Positions 6,743 through 16,100 of a DNA stretch of 55,849 bases are shown here, piece by piece (position 1 is the stretch's first letter; each line of letters opens with the position of its first letter). The DNA is from Verrucomicrobiota bacterium (lineage in GTDB: Bacteria > Verrucomicrobiota > Verrucomicrobiia > Chthoniobacterales > SZAS-18). The translations under genes and the position numbers were made by a program. The notes below the pieces were generated by a model. It saw only the letters and a program-made list of their open reading frames with translations, was not told the origin of the DNA and made no database searches. The stretch is taken from the NCBI GenBank assembly GCA_018240025.1, contig JAFEGM010000058.1, positions 1 to 55,849 of the forward strand. The letters run 5' to 3'.

Positions 6743-7363
6743 TCAATACAGCGTGGCCCGCTGCCGCGCGGGCAGTTCGCGGTCGTAGGTCACACCGTCG
6801 AACGTGCCGCCGCTCAGGGTGGCGAGGATGGTGCCGGGGCTCGGCACCGTGGGCTTGGCGGCCACGGGGTCCCACAGGCGCGAGCGTTGGATGGCTCGGG
6901 CGCATTGGAAGTAGACCGAGGCGACGCGGACGACGATGACGCACTTGGGCGGCTTGCCGTCGACGGCGTGCCGGGCCAGCAGCGCGGGGTCGACGCTGAG
7001 CGTGGCGGTGCCGTTGACGCGCAGGGTTTCGCCCAGGCCGGGGATGAGAAAGAGCAGCCCGACGCGCGGATCGGCCACGATGTTGCGCAGGCTGTCGATG
7101 CGATGATTTCCGCGCCGCTCGGGCAGGTGCAGCGTGCGCGGGTCGGCCACTTCCACGAACCCCGGCCGGTCGCCGCGCGGCGAGGCGTCGAGCCCGTCCG
7201 GTCCCGCCGTCGCCAGCACGTAGAACGGCGAGACTGCGATCATGGCCGCGTAGTCCGGGTGGACGTAGTCGATCTCCTTGTGCAACGAGGCCGGCCCGGG
7301 CTTCTCATAGAGCGCTTCCAGCGCGGCCAGCGTTTCGAGGCGATGCGGATGAGTCGGAGTCAT
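6743..7363 (-). CDS. Pyridoxamine 5'-phosphate oxidase-family FMN protein
   Basis: The 206-residue protein matches the split-barrel flavin-binding PPOX family of the MSMEG_1061-like type. Characteristic stretches are FYVLATAGPDGLDASPRGDRP (about 47-67), LHLPERRGNHRIDSLRNI (about 78-95) and VGLLFLIPGLGETLRVNG (about 101-118). The C-terminal third has KCVIVVRVASVYFQCARAI and ends in RQRATLY. Such proteins bind FMN or F420 as cytoplasmic dimers and reduce or oxidise small molecules; the substrate is unknown. Length and start (ATG at 7363) fit the family. It is apparently monocistronic. Its upstream region is filled by the 62-nt repeat array, and downstream lie the palindromic element and the 21-nt array. 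Confidence 0.85.
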   Translation of the reverse strand: MTPTHPHRLETLAALEALYEKPGPASLHKEIDYVHPDYAAMIAVSPFYVLATAGPDGLDASPRGDRPGFVEVADPRTLHLPERRGNHRIDSLRNIVADPRVGLLFLIPGLGETLRVNGTATLSVDPALLARHAVDGKPPKCVIVVRVASVYFQCARAIQRSRLWDPVAAKPTVPSPGTILATLSGGTFDGVTYDRELPARQRATLY

Positions 7364-7533
7364 GCGCGCAGTCTCGCCCGAGTGGCGGCGAGGCGAAACT
7401 GGTGACGGTGCTGCGGCCGCCGGTGCGGCCTCAGGACGGCAGCGGCCGCCCGTGCGGCCGCAGCGGGCGCAGCGGGCCTTGGATCGGGCGGGGTGCTGGG
7501 CTGCTCGGCGGCATGGGAGTCGGTCGTCGGCCG

Positions 7534-8050
7534 GGGTCGGGGCGAACGCGACGTCGTGGGTGGTTCGCGGACGCGCGGGAGCGCGGTCCCTACCGAGTCT
7601 GGAGCGAACGCGACGTCGAGGGTGGTTCGCGGACGCGCGGGAGCGCGGTCCCTACCGAGTCTGGGGCGAACGCGACGTCGAGGGTGGCTCGCGGACGCGC
7701 GGGAGCGCGGTCCCTACCGAGGCTGGGGCGAACTTGACGTCGAGGGTGGCTCGCGGACGCGCGGGAGCGCGGTCCCTACCGAGTCTGGGGCGAACGTGAC
7801 GTCGAGGGTGGCTCGCGGACGCGCGGGAGCGCGGTCCCTACCGAGTCTGGGGCGAACGTGAGGTCGGGGGTGGCTCGCGGACGCGCGGGAGCGCGGTCCC
7901 TACCGAGTCTGGAGCGAATGCGACGTCGAGGGTGGCTCGCGGACGCGCGGGAGCGCGGTCCCTACCGAGTCTGGGGCGAACGTGACGTCGAGGGTGGCTC
8001 GCGGACGCGCAGGAGCGCGGTCCCTACCGAGTCTGGGGCGAACGTGACGG
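7534..8050. repeat. 62-nt tandem repeat array, 8 copies
   Basis: Eight near-identical units have an exact 62-nt period; the common TGG(T/C)TCGCGGACGCG block recurs at 7561, 7623, 7685, 7747, 7809, 7871, 7933 and 7995. The core GCGCGGGAGCGCGGTCCC can fold into a hairpin (GGAC-GCGC / GCGC-GGTCC with one bulged G and a GGGA loop), so each copy can form a stem-loop on either strand. Copies differ by a few substitutions only, which points to recent amplification. The array lies between the dabA stop and the PPOX start. The preceding 7364-7533 holds additional GCGGCCGC palindromes. The long plus-strand frames through it are a by-product of the repeats. Confidence 0.9.
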
Positions 8051-8055
8051 GCGGT

Positions 8056-10557
8056 TCAGCGTGCCTCCACGGGCTGTGCGATTTCCGAGCTTGCCTCCGG
8101 CTGCCGAACCCAGCCGGCGCGACGACGCGCGTAGATGGCTCCCTCCTGCTCGTCGAGTTGGAAGAGCGCGATCCAGCCGTGCTCGACCAGCGCGCGCACG
8201 GTGGGGTGGCGGGCGAGCACGCCGTCGATGGCGGAGCGCGGGGCCTCGAGGAAGACGCTCAGGCGCAACGGCTCGTGCACCCAGCGGGTGCCATCATGCA
8301 GCGACTGCAGCGGCAGGCCGATGCGCAGGTCGCCGCCATTGCCCTCGAAGACGCCGAGATGGCCGCCGACCACATTGTGCAGGACCTTGTTGCCGCTGCC
8401 GTAGCGCAGGTTGTCCACGGTCGAGGCGTAGTATTGGAAATTGATCCAATGGGTCACGACCATGGGCGCGGTCATGATCAGCTCGAGGATGGAGTGGTCG
8501 GGGTCCTCGGCGTGGCGGTATTCGTGCAGGAAGGAGCGGCCGCCGAGCTGGAGATGTCGGCAATGCTCGCGCGGGGCCACGATGAAGGCGGCGTTGTTGG
8601 CGAGGCCCCACTCGGCGCGCACCTGCGCCCAGTCGCGCGTGCGGGTGCGGATGGCCCGGGCGAGCTCCGGCGCTTCGGCGGGCTTGAGCCCGAGCGCCTC
8701 GGCGCGTTCGAGCCGCGTGCGCTCGCCGGCCGCGGCGAGCCACAGGCGCAGGGCGTCGACCTCGGCCCGATGCGTGGCGGGCAGTTCGTCGAGTTCGAAG
8801 AGCTCGACCTCGTCGTCGGTCGTCTGGTGCAGCGCGGCGAGGAAGCGCGTGGTCTCGGGCACCTCGACCCCACGACCGCGCAGTTCCGCGCGCACGGCCG
8901 GATCGTTCAGCAGCGCGGCGGCGACCCGCGCATTCACCTCGCCGGTCTGGCCGCAGCAGGCGCCGCAGTCGAGCCCGGCGGCGTGCGGATTGTTCCGGGT
9001 CTGGCTGCCGTGACCGACGAGCAGGACGAGACGGGCGAAGTCGCGCGTCAGGCTCATCCCGCGCAGCATGCCGTGGGCGAGGTCGGCCCGCTGGGTGAGA
9101 TCGAGCGGCTGACCGTTGGTCGAATGCGTCAGCCGCGGGCGGCGACGCGCCTCCGCCCCGGCGGAGAGGCCATGGCGCTCGGGTGCAGACGGACCGCTCA
9201 GCGCGAAGCCATCGCGCACGAGCGAACTCGCGTAGGTCAGGCCGAGCGATTCGACGAAGGTGAAGGTCGACGAGGGATCCGTCTGGAAGGCGCGCCAGGA
9301 CGCGGCCAGATCGAAGGCGCGGGCGCGCGCTTCCCCAACCTCGGGCTCGAGCCCGAGGTCGGTCGCGCGTAGCCGCGGCGCGAGCAGACCCGGGAGCTTC
9401 GGCCGCGCGCCCGGTGCGGCCAACGGCTGATATTCGAGCGGCAGACCGAAGAAACCGGCGAAGCCGAGCGTCTGCACGGCCGGCGCGACAGACTCCAGCG
9501 CCCGCCGGAAGACCTCCGAGCGCACGTCGATGCAGAAGACGGCCTGCACCGCCGCGTTCTGCGGGCGCGGCGCGCGCAGGCCGGTCGGCAGCGCCTGCAG
9601 GACGGGCTCGCGCCAGGCGATCTCCATCGCCTCCTGCAGCAGCCAGTCGTCGGCCCGGGCCGCGGCGGCTTCGGCCTCGCGCTGTGGCCAGTCGGCTTTG
9701 GCCGCCGCCCAGCGCCGCGCGAAGGGCGGCCCGCTCAGGCGCAGGAGCAGCCATTCCCAGGCCAGGCGGATCGCCAGCAGTCCGACCATCGTGTCGTCCT
9801 CGCCGCCCGCCAGCCGCGCGGTCCAGCGGCGGTAGGCGCACCACGAAGCCCAGCCGTTGTGCGCCAGCAGCAGGCTCCAAAGATAGGCCTCCTGTTCGTC
9901 CGCCGGCACCTCGAGCGCGGCCAGACCCTGCGCGATGGTCTCGCGCGGGCAGGCCGGCAATTCCGCTGCCAGCAGCCGATAGTCCCGGGCGCGCAGCAGC
10001 AGAGCCGGGCTGCGGTCGCGCTGCGCCTGACGCCGCCAACTCGCGTAGAGCCCGCCCTCGCGATCGGGGCCGAAGGTGGCCTGGCCGTCGTCGAAGAAGG
10101 CCGCGCAGAACTGGCTGACGTTGTGCATGACGAACGCGCGCCAGGACGGCTCGTGCGTCAGATCGCGGCCGGCATCGACCAGATCGACCACCAGCGCGCG
10201 CGGCGCGGGCGTCGGCTCGTCCGTCGCGAGCAGCTGGAGGAGTCGGCTCAGCGGCAGCGGCGACCCGTTCGCACGCAGCGCCGCGGCGAGATGACGCTCC
10301 TGCAGACGACCTTCGCGCAGCGCCTGCCGATACCACGCGCGGGGCATGAGCAGCTGCGCGCCGGAGAGCGCGGCGAGTCGGCCGGCCACCTCGGGCAGCG
10401 GCTGCTGCACCAGCTCCCAGAACGGATTGACCGCGATGAAGCGATCGAGCGGCCAGGTCGGTGCGATGCGGGCGCAGACCCGCTCGATGCAAGCGTCGAG
10501 CGGCGTGGGGTCGACGGCCGCGGCGGCGGGCGGAGGAAGAACGGCGGCGGTGCTCAT
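8056..10557 (-). CDS. dabA: Inorganic carbon transporter subunit DabA (DUF2309)
   Basis: The 833-residue protein is the DabA/UPF0753 component of the DAB system, which couples a cation gradient to vectorial CO2 hydration so that bicarbonate accumulates in the cytoplasm. The beta-carbonic-anhydrase-like zinc site is visible: AVFCIDVRSE gives C342 and D344, and VGHGSQTRNNP followed by DCGACC gives H516 and C531. The 15-residue H-C spacing is as known for DabA. Other family blocks are LDRFIAVNPFWEL (38-50) and AFVMHNVSQFCAAFFDDGQA (141-160). The length fits the family. The ATG overlaps the dabB stop by four bases (ATGA), so both subunits come from one transcript. The organism probably uses DIC concentration for autotrophic or anaplerotic carboxylation, which the window itself does not show. 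Confidence 0.95.
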   Translation of the reverse strand: MSTAAVLPPPAAAAVDPTPLDACIERVCARIAPTWPLDRFIAVNPFWELVQQPLPEVAGRLAALSGAQLLMPRAWYRQALREGRLQERHLAAALRANGSPLPLSRLLQLLATDEPTPAPRALVVDLVDAGRDLTHEPSWRAFVMHNVSQFCAAFFDDGQATFGPDREGGLYASWRRQAQRDRSPALLLRARDYRLLAAELPACPRETIAQGLAALEVPADEQEAYLWSLLLAHNGWASWCAYRRWTARLAGGEDDTMVGLLAIRLAWEWLLLRLSGPPFARRWAAAKADWPQREAEAAAARADDWLLQEAMEIAWREPVLQALPTGLRAPRPQNAAVQAVFCIDVRSEVFRRALESVAPAVQTLGFAGFFGLPLEYQPLAAPGARPKLPGLLAPRLRATDLGLEPEVGEARARAFDLAASWRAFQTDPSSTFTFVESLGLTYASSLVRDGFALSGPSAPERHGLSAGAEARRRPRLTHSTNGQPLDLTQRADLAHGMLRGMSLTRDFARLVLLVGHGSQTRNNPHAAGLDCGACCGQTGEVNARVAAALLNDPAVRAELRGRGVEVPETTRFLAALHQTTDDEVELFELDELPATHRAEVDALRLWLAAAGERTRLERAEALGLKPAEAPELARAIRTRTRDWAQVRAEWGLANNAAFIVAPREHCRHLQLGGRSFLHEYRHAEDPDHSILELIMTAPMVVTHWINFQYYASTVDNLRYGSGNKVLHNVVGGHLGVFEGNGGDLRIGLPLQSLHDGTRWVHEPLRLSVFLEAPRSAIDGVLARHPTVRALVEHGWIALFQLDEQEGAIYARRRAGWVRQPEASSEIAQPVEAR

Positions 10558-12131
10558 GCGCGGACCTCCACCGGAGGGTTGAACGCGAGCGGCTGGGTTT
10601 CCGGCGCAGGGGACATCGAGGGCAGGCGCGGCGGCCAGAGCCGGAAGGTCAGGCGGGTGAAGAATTCATCGAGATAGAGCCCCGCGAAGAGCCAGCCGTG
10701 CAGCTCGCGGGCCCAGGCGCCGTGCGGCCAGAGCTGCAGGAGCGATTTGGCCGCGAAGAGCCCGAGGAAGCCCGCGGCGACGAGCAGCCAGGCGAGGCTC
10801 GCGTGGCCAACCGCGCTGGCGGGCAGGAGCCGGCTGACCAGCGCGTGCGCTCCGAGCGACAGCGCCGTGACGAAGCCGAGCCGCAGCCAGCGCCCGCCCG
10901 TGCGGCGGAGATCGGACGCGCCGACTTCGAGCAACAGCGGCACCGCCGCCAGCGCGAAGAGCAGGGCCAGCACCGCCTGCGGCGCGCCGTGTTCCGGGCT
11001 GCCGAAGGCGAAGAGCGCGACGCCGACGAGCGCGGCCAGCACCAGCGCGAGCCCGAAGCGGCGCGGCGGGACTGCGGCCGTCGGCGCCGTCAGCGCGCGC
11101 AGCTTCCACGCCTCGACCGCCGAGCCCGCGCTGAGGAAGGCGTGGGCCTTGTAGAGCGAATGCGCCACGAGATGGAGCAGCGCGAGCGGCCAGAGCCCGA
11201 GCCCGCATTGCACCAGCATGAAGCCCATCTGCGCGCAGGTCGACCAGGCCAGGGCGACCTTCACGCTGACCCGGGTGGTCATGATGAGCGAGGCGGCGAC
11301 CGCGGAGACGAGGCCGAGCGCGACGAGCAGCAGCTGGGCCGGGGCGGCCTTGGCCAGCCAGGGCGCGAGCGAGATGAGGACGAAGCCGCCGATGTTGACC
11401 ACGCCCGCGTGCAGCAGCGCGGAGACCGGCGTGGGCGCCTCCATCACCTGGATGAGCCAGCCGTGGAACGGCAGCTGCGCGGACTTGAGCGCCACGGCCA
11501 GCACGAGCAGCACGGCGGCCGCGTGCATCGCTGCGGGCAGCTCGGGCTGGGCGGAGGCCCAGGCGGTGACCCGGTCGAGCTGCAGGCTGCCGACGCTGCG
11601 GTAGACCAGCACGAGACAGATCCCGAGGCAGAGGTCGGCCAGGCGGCTGACGAGGAACTTCTTGTGCGCGGCCACCAGCGCGGCGCGGCGGTCGGGGAAA
11701 TAGGTCAGCAGCTGGTGCAACGCCACGCTGGTGGCGGTCCAGGCCAGCGCGGCCACGAGGAGATGATTGGCCACGACGAGGGTGGCGACGGCGGCGAGGG
11801 TCAGCAGGAGCCAGCGCAGCAGCCGCTCACGGCCGGGATCGCCCTCCAGGTAGGTCTGCGAATAGCGGACGACGATCACGCCGAGCCCGGCGACCAGCAG
11901 CAGCATCGTCAGGCTGACCACATCCGCCCGCACGCCCAGCGCCAGGGCCGCGCTGCGCATCGACTCCGGGCCGGCGGCGACCGCCCCGGCGAAGAGCGTC
12001 GCCAGCAGCAAGCCGCCTCCAGCGGCCGCCTGGGCGGCGCGGGGGCGGAGCCAGGCGGTGAGAAGCAGCAGAAGCGGGATGGCGGGAGCGGGCAGCGGAA
12101 GGAGGCCTGCGGCCTCGACGGGTTGCGACAT
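10554..12131 (-). CDS. dabB: Inorganic carbon transporter membrane subunit DabB (NuoL/MrpA-like)
   Basis: The 525-residue, strongly hydrophobic protein has a dozen or more predicted membrane helices. It shows the proton-antiporter signatures of the complex I NuoL family: LEGDPGRERLLRWLLLTLAA, AQLPFHGWLIQVMEAPTPVS, ALLHAGVVNIGGFVL and LAWSTCAQMGFMLVQCGLG. In the DAB system this subunit provides cation flux through the membrane to drive DabA. I chose the ATG at 12131 (MSQPVEAAG), preceded by GAGAAGG. The frame is open upstream, but that part encodes a non-hydrophobic basic stretch overlapping the divergent regulator. It is the first gene of the dabB-dabA operon, and its promoter must lie in the short gap before the LysR gene. 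Confidence 0.92.
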   Translation of the reverse strand: MSQPVEAAGLLPLPAPAIPLLLLLTAWLRPRAAQAAAGGGLLLATLFAGAVAAGPESMRSAALALGVRADVVSLTMLLLVAGLGVIVVRYSQTYLEGDPGRERLLRWLLLTLAAVATLVVANHLLVAALAWTATSVALHQLLTYFPDRRAALVAAHKKFLVSRLADLCLGICLVLVYRSVGSLQLDRVTAWASAQPELPAAMHAAAVLLVLAVALKSAQLPFHGWLIQVMEAPTPVSALLHAGVVNIGGFVLISLAPWLAKAAPAQLLLVALGLVSAVAASLIMTTRVSVKVALAWSTCAQMGFMLVQCGLGLWPLALLHLVAHSLYKAHAFLSAGSAVEAWKLRALTAPTAAVPPRRFGLALVLAALVGVALFAFGSPEHGAPQAVLALLFALAAVPLLLEVGASDLRRTGGRWLRLGFVTALSLGAHALVSRLLPASAVGHASLAWLLVAAGFLGLFAAKSLLQLWPHGAWARELHGWLFAGLYLDEFFTRLTFRLWPPRLPSMSPAPETQPLAFNPPVEVRA

Positions 12132-12181
12132 GCCCTTCTCATCGGGGCGAAGCTGATTCTTGAAAAAGACAGAAAAACGAG

Positions 12182-12193
12182 CAGAACGTTCTG
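12182..12193. promoter_or_regulatory. Perfect palindrome in dabB-lysR intergenic region, probable LysR site
   Basis: CAGAACGTTCTG is a perfect 12-bp palindrome in the 79-bp gap between the divergent dabB and LysR-type genes. It ends 17 bp before the regulator ATG and lies about 50 bp before dabB. Divergent LysR regulators usually bind such a shared site, repressing themselves and activating the neighbour with a co-inducer. Confidence 0.5.
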
Positions 12194-12210
12194 TTCTCGC
12201 GAACGCCCTC

Positions 12211-13116
12211 ATGAACGTCGAAGCGGTCAACTTCCACCACCTGCGGTACTTCTGGGCGGTGGCGAAGGAGGGGAATCTGACCCGCACCGCCGCCCGGCTG
12301 CGCGTGGCGCAATCGGCCCTCTCGGCCCAGATCCAGCAACTGGAGGCGCAGCTCGGGCGGCCGCTCTTCACCCGCGAAGGTCGCCGGCTGCAGCTGACCG
12401 AGGCCGGCGAGATCGCGCTGGCCTACGCCGAGCAGATCTTTGCCACTGGCGCGCAGCTCCTGACAACGCTGGAGCGCGGTCGTCAGCCGGAGCAGCTGCT
12501 GCGCATCGGAGCGGTGGCCACGCTCTCGCGGAATTTCCAGGAGTCGTTCGTCCAGCCGCTGCTCCGGCGCGAAGGCGTGCGGCTGACGCTCGAATCGGGC
12601 GTGCACACCGATCTCCTCGCGCGGCTCGAGGGCCACGCGCTCGATCTCGTGCTGGCCAATCGCCCGCCCCCGCGCCAGCCGGGTCGGCGTCTGCGCTGTC
12701 GCCGCCTCGCGCGGCAGCCGGTCAGCATCGTGGGCGCGAGCCGTCGGCGGAAGTTCCGCTTTCCGGACGATCTGGCCGGCCAGACCATGATCCTGCCGGG
12801 CCTCGAGAGCGACATCCGCTCCGAGTTCGACGCCCTCTGCGAGCAGCTCGGCCTGCGCCTGCGCATCCTGGCCGAAGTGGACGACATGGCGACGATGCGC
12901 CTGCTGGCCCGCGACACCGGCGCGCTGGCGCTGGTGCCGTCGGTCGTGGTCCGCGACGAGCTCCGCGCCGGCACGCTGCACGAGCAGTGCGTGGTGCCGG
13001 GTCTGTGGGAATCGTTCTACGCCACCACCGCGGTGCGCGCCTTTCCTCACCCGCTCATCGAGGCCGCCCTGCAGCGCGACGAGCGGGAGCTGCTGGAGAC
13101 GGCCGGACCGGACTGA
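12211..13116 (+). CDS. LysR-family transcriptional regulator, NhaR-like, of the dab operon
   Basis: The 301-residue protein has an N-terminal winged helix-turn-helix (about 5-65; HHLRYFWAVAKEGNLTRTAA, then LRVAQSALSAQIQQLEAQLG) and a periplasmic-binding-type effector domain (about 90-295). The RYFWAVAKEGNLT wording is closest to the NhaR branch of the family, whose members respond to sodium or pH; this fits control of an ion-coupled transporter. I chose the ATG at 12211 (MNVEAVNFHHLRYF). The longer frame to a TTG adds a non-conserved basic stretch. It is divergent from dabB across a 79-bp gap with a palindrome, so it most likely controls dabBA. The effector is unknown. Confidence 0.9.
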   Translation: MNVEAVNFHHLRYFWAVAKEGNLTRTAARLRVAQSALSAQIQQLEAQLGRPLFTREGRRLQLTEAGEIALAYAEQIFATGAQLLTTLERGRQPEQLLRIGAVATLSRNFQESFVQPLLRREGVRLTLESGVHTDLLARLEGHALDLVLANRPPPRQPGRRLRCRRLARQPVSIVGASRRRKFRFPDDLAGQTMILPGLESDIRSEFDALCEQLGLRLRILAEVDDMATMRLLARDTGALALVPSVVVRDELRAGTLHEQCVVPGLWESFYATTAVRAFPHPLIEAALQRDERELLETAGPD

Positions 13117-13142
13117 GACGAATCCATCCTCCGCGTTCGTCC

Positions 13143-16100
13143 CTACCGCACCGGCACCGCGACGAGCCGGTAGAAACGCCGGGCGCTGGGCCCGGCCGTG
13201 GGGTCGGTGAACAGCGCCTGATTGTCCTCGTCCGGGTGCACGACGAGCGGCTGGCCGTTCGAACGAAGCAAGGTTTGGAACGGCTGGGTCAGGTCGTTCG
13301 TGTACTCGACGACGTAGGCCACGCCGGCCGCGGACGGCACACCGAACACGTTCACGTTCAAGGCCCCGTTGACGAACGCGGCCTCCGAATGGGCACCCGC
13401 GCTGCCCAGCGTGACGCTGACCTTGATCGTACCGGTGGCCACCGAGTCCTCCGCACCTTGCAGCACGTAGGTAATGACATCGCCGTCGTAGAAGACAGAC
13501 CCGCGCGGGACGTAGCGCACTTCCTGCGCGTCGGTCGTGGTCGTCCCGCCCTGCGCGGTGACGGGATCGGCCAGGCAGACGACCGGCGCGGCGCCTGGGC
13601 CGATGGTGGCGGCAGAGAGAATCTGGGCAATGGGGATCGAAATCGGCTCGCCAAGCGGAGCCCGCACGGTCAGCTGCCCGGCCAGCAGCTGGGCCTCGCG
13701 CTCGCAGTCGACGAACGTGGGCGGAGGCGCCGGACCGGTCGGCGGCGTGAGTCGGATCTCGAGGCGGTTCATCCCGGCCTGGAGCGCGAGCGGCGGACTG
13801 GCGCTGCCCGAGGCGACCGGCACGGCGGGGCCGCCATTGACTAACACCACGATGGCCGTGCCGGGCGTCGCGGCGGTCGGGGTGACCGTCACGGAAGTGA
13901 CCGCATTCGGCACCCGGGCCATGAACCCCAGCCGGCCGGTGGCGAAGCCGGGGACGAGCGCGCCCGGCTGCAGGCGCAGATCCGAGAGCCCCCCGGACTG
14001 GGCGAGTTCGAAGGCGCCGAGGGCGGGCGGGTTCGGCCGGATGGCGCCCTGGAAATCGCCGGGCAGTCCGAGCAGCGCCACGCCGGCCCCGAGCAGCGGC
14101 GAGCCCGGCAGAGGCGCGAGATTGGTGGGCGAGGTCTGCTGCGGCGGAACCGAGAGCGACGCCGCATCGTCCCCGGTGGCGGTGCGCCAGTCGGCCAGCG
14201 TGGGCAGACTGACGCCGCCGGCGACCAGCGAGCCGACCCGACCGACGCAGAAATCCGCGCCGGGACCGACGTAGAAGTTGTTGCGGTCCGAGTCGAGATT
14301 CGCCGGCGGACTCGTCGAGCTGGCGATGGCCACGCTGCCGCCGTTCGAGCCTGCGCTCCCGTTGGCGGCGAGCACCTGAATGGTGTTGTTGCGGGCGAGC
14401 ACGACCGGATCGTTCGCGCCGAGGGCCAGCCCGTAGATCGGCCGCCCGCCGCCGGTCACGGTGCCCTCGAGGGAGATGGAATTGGCCAGCACCTGGGTGA
14501 TCGCGCCGGGCTGGTTCTGGCCGCAGACATAGATGCCCGCGCCGAACTCCGTTCCGGTCGCGTTCGAGAGGATGGAGAAGATCGCGTTGTTCGCGATGAG
14601 CGTGGTGCCGGGGCCGGTCGGGCCGACAGCGATGCCGATGGCGGAGCGGTTGGCGGTCTGGCTGAGCGTGCCGATGCGGTTGCTCAGCACGGTCGCGTTC
14701 GAGCATTCCTGATGCGGGAAGCCGAACTCGCTGGCGAAGAAGTCGTCCGCGCCCAGCGCGATGCCCAGGCAGTCTCGCGGACCGCTGGTCAGCACGAGAT
14801 TCTCGATCTGGTTGAAGTGGATGCGGATGCCGTCCTCGAAGCCCGCCAGGATGCCGACGCGTGCGGCCGGATTGCCCGGCGTGACGATCCGATTGCCCTC
14901 GATGCGCGTGCCGAAGTTCTTCCCGTCGGCACTCGCGCCGAGCGTGCAGATGCCGACCTGCACGCCGGAGATCGAGTTGTCGAGGAACCAGTTGGCGTGG
15001 TTCGGCTGCTCCGGCGGCGCGCCGATGAGGCCGCCGGAGAAGATGGCGAAGCCGGTCGTGTCGGCGCCCTCGAAGCGCAGGTGGCGCAGGACATTGTGCA
15101 TCGCCGGATCGACGAAGCCCGCAGCGATCAGGTTCTCGATCGAGATGATGCTGGTGAACGGGCTCGGGTTGGTGATGCGGACTGTGATGTTGTTGGGGCC
15201 GTCCCCGTTTTCGCCGTTCACGACGACGTAGTCGGCGCCGGCCAGCTTGAGCACGCTCTCGCCGCTGCCCTCGATGGTCGCGCTGACCCCGTTGGCCGGC
15301 TGGATGGTGAGCGTGTTCGTCGCGCTCGAGCCGGGATTGGCCTCGAGGACGACCGGTTGCGCTCCCACCGAGTAGTTCGCATCGGTCAGCCGCAGCGTGG
15401 TGGGGCCGGTCAGCAGGCTGCGGTTCACGTAATCGACCGCTCCCCGCAGCGTGCCGAACGAGCCGCCCGCACCGACCGTGAACGTGCCCGCCATGGGCTG
15501 GCGGACCGTGTAGGAGAACGGCGCGCTCGGCGGCGTGGCCGCGACCGGCGGCGAGGCGCTGAAGCCGCTGGCGCCGACGAGCGGCAGGGCGGTCACGTTG
15601 GGCGTCGGCGCGAGGTCCTGCGCGGTGAGGTAGTAGAACACCCGCGTGCCCGGACTGACTCCGCCCCCGAAGGTGAAATCGTAGTAGCCGCCGCCCTGCG
15701 GCACGGCGGTGACCGCGGTGTAGCCGGTCGCCTCGGTCCGCCAATGCAGGAGCGGCAGGCCGACCCCGGTGAGCGGCACGCCGGAGTCCTCGTCGAAGAC
15801 GAAGGCCCGCAGCGTGCGCGCAGTCGTCGGCACGGTCGCGGTCGTGTCGGGCAGCGGCGTGAAGGAGAAACGCGGTCCCTGCAGGTCGCCGGCCACGAAG
15901 TTGCCCGCATCGGCCCCGAGATCCGTGGGCGTGAGCGTGCTCCGCGTCTGGCCGTCGTAGTCGAGGCTGACGGCGGCGAGCAGCGTGCCACTGCCCTCGA
16001 CCGGCGAGCCGCCGGGAGCGATGTGGAGATCGACCGCGCCCGCGCCGCCGGCCGTCTGGAGGAAGTTCGGATTCCCGTAGAGACTCTGCAGATCGAGGCC

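Noticed and set aside
7493..7861. Protein-coding repeats through the 62-nt array
   Set aside because: 62 is not a multiple of three, so the frame rotates between copies; the peptide repeats (RGRAGARSLPSL) simply mirror the DNA repeat.
7534..8050. CRISPR array
   Set aside because: All 62 bases repeat; there are no unique spacers, no cas genes nearby, and the unit is longer than a CRISPR repeat.
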